From assembly GCF_000226095.1 (NCBI RefSeq), contig NC_016474.1, positions 1,426,001 through 1,490,000 on the forward strand: a stretch of DNA of 64,000 nucleotides, in the 5' to 3' direction. Within the stretch, counting starts at the first letter, position 1; the number at the start of each line of letters is the position of its first letter. Below, piece after piece: positions 59,586-64,000 of this stretch. Made by a program: the position numbers and the translations under genes. The stretch is from Thermothelomyces thermophilus ATCC 42464 (taxonomy: Eukaryota > Ascomycota > Sordariomycetes > Sordariales > Chaetomiaceae). The notes under the pieces are model-generated. The model saw only the letters and a program-made list of their open reading frames with translations. It made no database searches and was not told the DNA's origin.

Positions 59586-61294
59586 ATGCTGCTGTTCCGA
59601 GGCCCGGCAGGCTGCCGGGCGGTTGCTTGATGGGCATCTTCTGGTCGACCAGGCCGTCCATCTCGTCTTCGAGCTCTTGTTCCTCCTCGACCTGCCGCAT
59701 GTGGCGGTGGCCGCGGCGGTCCCAGGTGCCCTGGGCCTCGGCCGCGGCCTCGCCGATGTGGTAGCGGTCGTTGAAGTTGTCGGCCTCGCCCGGGCGGGCG
59801 CGCGCCCAGAAGCGCGTGATGCGGTCGTTGGAGCCGGACGCCAGGATGTGGCCGAGCGGGTGCCAGTCGAGAGACCATATGGCAAAGTCGTGGGCGTAGG
59901 GGATCCGGTGGGCCGGGTAGATGGTCTGGGCCGGGGCGGAGGCCGGGTCGGCGGCGTCGTAGGGCGCGACGGAGGCGGAGTGGCCCGGCGGGGTGTTGGG
60001 CTCGTCGAGGAGGTAGTGGAAGAGGGAGCCCTCGGAGCCGCCGGTGCTGAGGAGGTTGGGGTGGATGGGGTGCCAGGTCAGGGTGGAGATGTCCTTGTCG
60101 TGGCCGCGGAGGAGGCAGATGTCGCGCATCATGCGGAGGTCGAAGACGCGGGCGGTCTGGTCGCGGGCCGACGTGGCCAGGCACTGCCCGCGCACGCGCT
60201 CAAAGAGGGTCTTGGTGATGGTGTTCTTGTGGCCGTGGAGGGTCGTCAGGCACCGGCCCGTCCGCGGATCCCAGAGCTTGACCAGATGGTCCTTGGAACC
60301 CGAGACGATGAGGCCCTTGGTCGGGTGCCAGTCGCAGCTCTTGGCGTCCCAGCCGTGGCCCGTGAGCGTCGACTCGGCTGCTCCGGCGGCGAAGTCGAAT
60401 ATCCTCAGGGTCGAGTCGTCCGAGGCTGTGACGAACTTGACATCGGTGGGGCTGAAGGCGAGGTCCCGGATGGGGTCCGTGTGGCCGCGGATGCTCTCGA
60501 CGTTGTTGAAGTTGGGCTGCCAGTACTTGATGATGCCGTCGTGGTCGGCAGACACCAGCCAGTCGTCGCTGTGAGAGTAGGCCAGGGCACGGATGGCCGA
60601 GTCGTGCGCCTGCATGATGGTCTCGAAGTTGAAGCCGGTGCCGTTCCAGAGGGTAAACTCCCCGCTGCTCGAGGCCGTCAACAACCTCCTGCCCTCGGGA
60701 GTCCACCGCACCACGTTTATGGGATGCTTGATCTTATTTAGTGAGGAGTGCAGGTGACGCGACGGCACCGAGTCCGCGGCGCTCGTTGTCCTTGCGTGGG
60801 GAGGTAGCATCTGGAAGGGCGTGAGCGATCGCGACTTTCTGTAGGAGAGGAGAGGGGAGAAGAGGGGCGAATAATAACAAAAAGAAGAACTCACGTCCAC
60901 AATGTAGCTGATACTCGGTCTCTCGGTCTCGCCCGCAAACGACCCCTTATATCGGGGTTGGCGATGGCGCATCCAGTGGACGATGGTAGCGCCGTAGTCC
61001 GTGACGGGGCCTTCCCGAGAGCATGGTCAGCATCTTGTCACCTGTATCATCCGTGGACGCCTTGCTATGTCGCGTGGGTGCATGAAGGTGCATCATCACG
61101 TCGAGGGGAGTGCCGGCGCCGGCGGCGACGACGACGACGACGACGACGAAGACGGCAAACGAGGGCAGGTAGCAATGGAAATGGTTCAACTCACGTCTGC
61201 CTCTGACTCGCGGCGGAGGCCCATCATGTCCTCCGACACCCCCGCCGCCGAAGCCAAAGCCCCGGTCTCCGTGGTCCCTGCCCTCGTGGGCCAT
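58963..61294 (-). CDS. PFS2: Polyadenylation factor subunit 2 (WDR33 family)
   Basis: WD40 subunit of the cleavage and polyadenylation factor; reads the polyadenylation signal with Yth1/CPSF30 in mRNA 3'-end formation. Exons 61294-61195, 61010-60895 and 60810-58963 give about 687 residues. The N-terminal tail is Gly/Arg-rich, followed by the diagnostic [20 protein letters not shown]. Seven WD repeats start at [20 protein letters not shown] and include [20 protein letters not shown] and [16 protein letters not shown]. The C-terminal third has runs of Ala, Pro and Gly, as in WDR33. Intron 2 (84 nt) is a multiple of three with no stop in frame; an internal CTACAG gives another possible acceptor. 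I placed the end at CTTCCAG because VDMLPPHA is the conserved join. Confidence 0.93.
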
Positions 61295-63171
61295 GATGAT
61301 GATGAGGAAGGAGAAGAAGCTAGTGGCCGTGCAAGGCCGGGATGGCGATTGATGCTTTCACTCTTCACCTCCGCTGCATGAATCCCTATCGCAAACGCCC
61401 CGCGCTGGATATATAGCTAATGGTTGTCATGCGGTTGATGATGCGGAACGATATATTGCGGCACAGTCAACAGATTTGTTGCTAACCCGTCAAGCGCTGC
61501 TCTTTTGTTCTGGCTTCTTGATTGTCAGGCCGGGCACCTTTTCCTCGATCGCGAACCCTCCTGGTCTTGTACTGTACTAGTAGTCGCGACTTGGCCGCGA
61601 ATCCAAGGAGCTCCAATTGAACAACAGCCTTGAACTGTAGCACAAAATGGCCCGTGCGCGAATCAGCACCTCGCAGCTGAGGGTTCGGGTTCCGGCAGTC
61701 CAACCGCGTACTACTGTATTCCGCAGCTGGTACGAAGTACGAAGTTAGCAGGTGCTGAATATAAGATAAAGGAACCTACAGGTTGCTTGCTGTCTGCGCG
61801 CGCTCAATGTCTAATATGTTGATGCATTGCTCTTGGCTATCTTTAGGAACTCTCACGGAGTATTTCAGACTCGTTTGCTTGTGTGGTTTATGGAGTTTCG
61901 GATGAAAAGAAAACGCATTGTTCTCCAAGTCCTCTACTGTGTATGTACATACATAGGTACCTTAGGTAAACAGATAGATCCCTTCGCACATGGATATAGC
62001 ACATGGAAATACGAAGTGCTTCGTACTTCTGTTCCCTTACATCCTGCGTAGCTGGCTGAATCATACGCCCTATTTTGTGCGTGATCGGTGCCGAGTATTG
62101 CACAGTCACTTCTCGTCCCTAGAAACAATCAGGTGCTGTACCTAGGATAAGCAGTCGTTATCGAAACAGTACCGGTACTGATAACTTTGCGTCTCCTGCC
62201 CAGGCTGGTTATCACCTTTCTCTTGCCGTTTATAGGAAACTGCGGCAAGTACCTCTTCGCCATGAATGCCAAGAATTAAAGGTTCCATGCAAGAAATTGA
62301 TCTCCTTTTCCAACCGTCTCGCTCGAATTTCAATTGCCAAGGACAGTGCGTGGGTCTTATTAACGCTTCTGCCTTGATTTCATCTCTTGTCCATCGATAC
62401 AAGGAGTACGAAGTACGCAGTATGGAATGGTGTAATCTGTAATCTGTATTCTGTTTGCACTTGCATTACGGAATAGTTTGTCCCGGCAGATGCTTGGCCA
62501 AGCCTGGTCGTTTCTTGGGCGGCGAGACAAACCTCTCAGCCCTAGGATCGGCCGGCCTCGCCGTGAATCGGGCTAACTAACCCGAATCGCCGCCGACTTC
62601 CCAGCAAACTCCGATATGTTTGGTACTTGCAGTATTCATTCCGTACAGGTGAGCCATTTCTCACCATTCAAGAAATGGAAGTGTGTCGCTAGCAGATGTC
62701 ACGTAGCCTGAAGCTGCTGCGAGGAATTGCACGCCAGCAACGCGCAATGCAGCTGCGAATGACGAATTCGCGCTTCAAGATCAAAGTTTTGTCCTTGGTT
62801 GCCTAGGCCGCTAGTTACACTAGTAGGGACTTGTTCTGGGAGCGGGTCCCTCCTCGGCAACGCGGCACCGCGGCACCGCGGCTGAGCCGCATTGCATCCG
62901 GCTTAGTTACACCTAGTTAAATACCATGGAACATACATACATACATACATACACACCTTACCTAGGTACGGAGTGCCGAGCCTACCTACCTTTAACGGCC
63001 TTACCTCGCTAGTGTAAAAGCACGCAGGACTCCGTACTCTGCACGCGAATTATCTGCTGCACCTCGACCTGTAGCCATTTTCCTTCAATTTTTGCTCTCA
63101 GATCATGCTCGCGGGCCGACGACCATTCCGATCACTTGCATCCCTGTACAGATTGCCGACAGCTGCTGCCA
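61295..63171. promoter_or_regulatory. Divergent promoter region, PFS2 / DGAT1
   Basis: About 1.9 kb between outward-facing genes. TACGAAGTAC-type motifs recur near 61735, 62020 and 62405; TACGGAGT and CTCCGTAC near 62977 and 63030. A (CATA)n run is at 62933-62953. No gene or RNA is recognised. Confidence 0.45.
62933..62953. repeat. (CATA)n microsatellite
   Basis: About five CATA units about 220 bp upstream of the DGAT1 start. Confidence 0.85.
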
Positions 63172-64000
63172 ATGCTCGCCTCAATGGACGCTGATGCGAG
63201 CAAAACAGTGGCTGAAGCGACAGGCGTCGAGGGACCGCGAGACGGCACCAGCACTCGGGCCGTCAATCGCAGGTCAGGAGCCCCTGTAACCCTGGAACCC
63301 AGCGACCCCCACGCCGCCGCTCGCGATACCATCACAACCACCACGCAGCCCAACGGCATCACCAACGGCTCTGCGGATGCAAACCCGCGCAGGCCGATCC
63401 GCAGCAAGTACCGCCATGTCTACGCCGTCCACTCAAAGTCGAAGCCTTCGTGTCTCAGCCACGATGCCACTGAGACCCCCAGCTTCATTGGGTTCCGTAA
63501 CCTCATGGTGATCGTGTTGGGTAAGTGTGCTTCTGTGTCTCCGGTATCCTCATCTTTGAAGCTCGGGACAATTCTCGCTCACAAACACCGAATAGTGGCC
63601 GCCAATCTCCGCCTGGTGATCGAAAATATCCAAAAGGTTAGCTGCTGCTCTTATTCTTCCTCTCTTCCCCCCCCCCCCACCCCAACAAAAAAAAACCCTT
63701 ATAGACCCCAGGTCCGGGCCAGGCTTGGCTGGGCAAGCGGAGTAGACTACGGGCGAAGGCTGACGGGCGCAGTACGGCGTCCTGATCTGCATCAGATGCC
63801 ATGATTTCCATCCCAACGACGTCCGGCTGGGGCTGGCGCTCTATGTTCTCATCCCTTGTCACCTCATGATCGCCTACCTGATCGAGCTGGTCGCGGCCGC
63901 CAACGCCCGCCGCTCGCGAGCCAAGTCCCAGAAACGGGACGGGAGCAGCAGCCCGACCGAGGACGAGTCCAGGCGGTTCCTGCGTACCTGGAGGATCATC
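63172..64000 (+). CDS. Diacylglycerol/sterol O-acyltransferase, DGAT1 type (5' part)
   Basis: MBOAT-family ER enzyme making triacylglycerol (or sterol ester) from acyl-CoA; only the first part is in the window. Exons 63172-63520, 63596-63636 and 63773 onward, still open at 64000; about 205 residues seen. After a disordered Ser/Thr/Pro-rich start comes the conserved YRHVYAVHSKSKPSCLSHD. The first membrane helix is rebuilt across two introns (FRNLMVIVL to VAANLRLVIENIQK to YGVLICI), matching DGAT1 and Are1/2. A second helix (LGLALYVLIPCHLMIAYLIE) and a charged loop follow. The catalytic Asn/His region would lie beyond the window. A second ATG four codons in could also start it. DGAT1 rather than sterol acyltransferase is the likelier identity. 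Confidence 0.88.

Noticed and set aside
61186-61368. Alternative N-terminal frame for PFS2, suggesting a frameshift
   Set aside because: The frame starting at 61294 splices in phase to [12 protein letters not shown] without any change; the other frame does not.

Overview
The window reads as nuclear DNA of a filamentous ascomycete. Coding sequence is GC-rich, genes are compact, and introns are mostly 50-90 nt with GTRNGT donors, CTRAC-type branch points and YAG acceptors. The protein families are typical Pezizomycotina. Sordariomycete (Sordariales/Chaetomiaceae-like) is my best guess from the look of the proteins; I could not test it by search. There are no operons, phage, CRISPR arrays or secondary-metabolite genes. 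This is a conserved housekeeping stretch with 17 recognisable protein genes, the last cut by the window edge, and two nuclear tRNAs.

Layout. 1-9.5 kb: a ZIP metal transporter (-), HAT1 histone acetyltransferase (+), PRO3 pyrroline-5-carboxylate reductase (-), CTK3 CTD-kinase subunit (+) and mitochondrial ribosomal protein bL12m (-). 10-25 kb: one very large gene for the six-AAA+ ribosome-assembly ATPase midasin (MDN1/REA1). 25.1-25.6 kb: an AT-rich stretch flanked by inverted repeats, a candidate MITE. 26-36 kb: the bromodomain AAA ATPase YTA7/ATAD2, RNA polymerase I subunit RPA49 and a 25-residue ribosomal protein eL41 gene, all on the minus strand. 36-42 kb: a six-exon FHA-domain kinase of the MEK1/CHK2 type (+), a short-chain dehydrogenase (-) and the SWR1-complex subunit SWC5 (-). 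42-52 kb, all plus: a phytanoyl-CoA-dioxygenase-like protein, a WDR70-type WD protein and a STH1/SNF2 remodeller, with tRNA-Gly(UCC) between the last two. 53-64 kb: an intron-bearing tRNA-Thr(UGU), a ZRT3-type ZIP transporter (-), NUC1/EndoG (+), the polyadenylation factor PFS2 (-) and the 5' part of a DGAT1-type acyltransferase (+).

Functional picture. Chromatin and transcription genes are dense (HAT1, CTK3, YTA7, RPA49, SWC5, WDR70, STH1, PFS2), together with ribosome genes (MDN1, eL41, bL12m, RPA49). I see no evidence that they form a regulated cluster. The less ordinary items are small: the eL41 gene whose last lysine codon sits on a 7-nt exon, a 17-nt microexon in the first ZIP gene, a GC-AG intron, introns of 78 and 84 nt with no stop in frame, an acceptor pair 9 nt apart in YTA7, and the candidate MITE. 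I did not find a convincing new multi-gene system.

Exon joins were worked out by hand from splice motifs, frame and remembered family sequence. UTR limits and transcription starts are not known.
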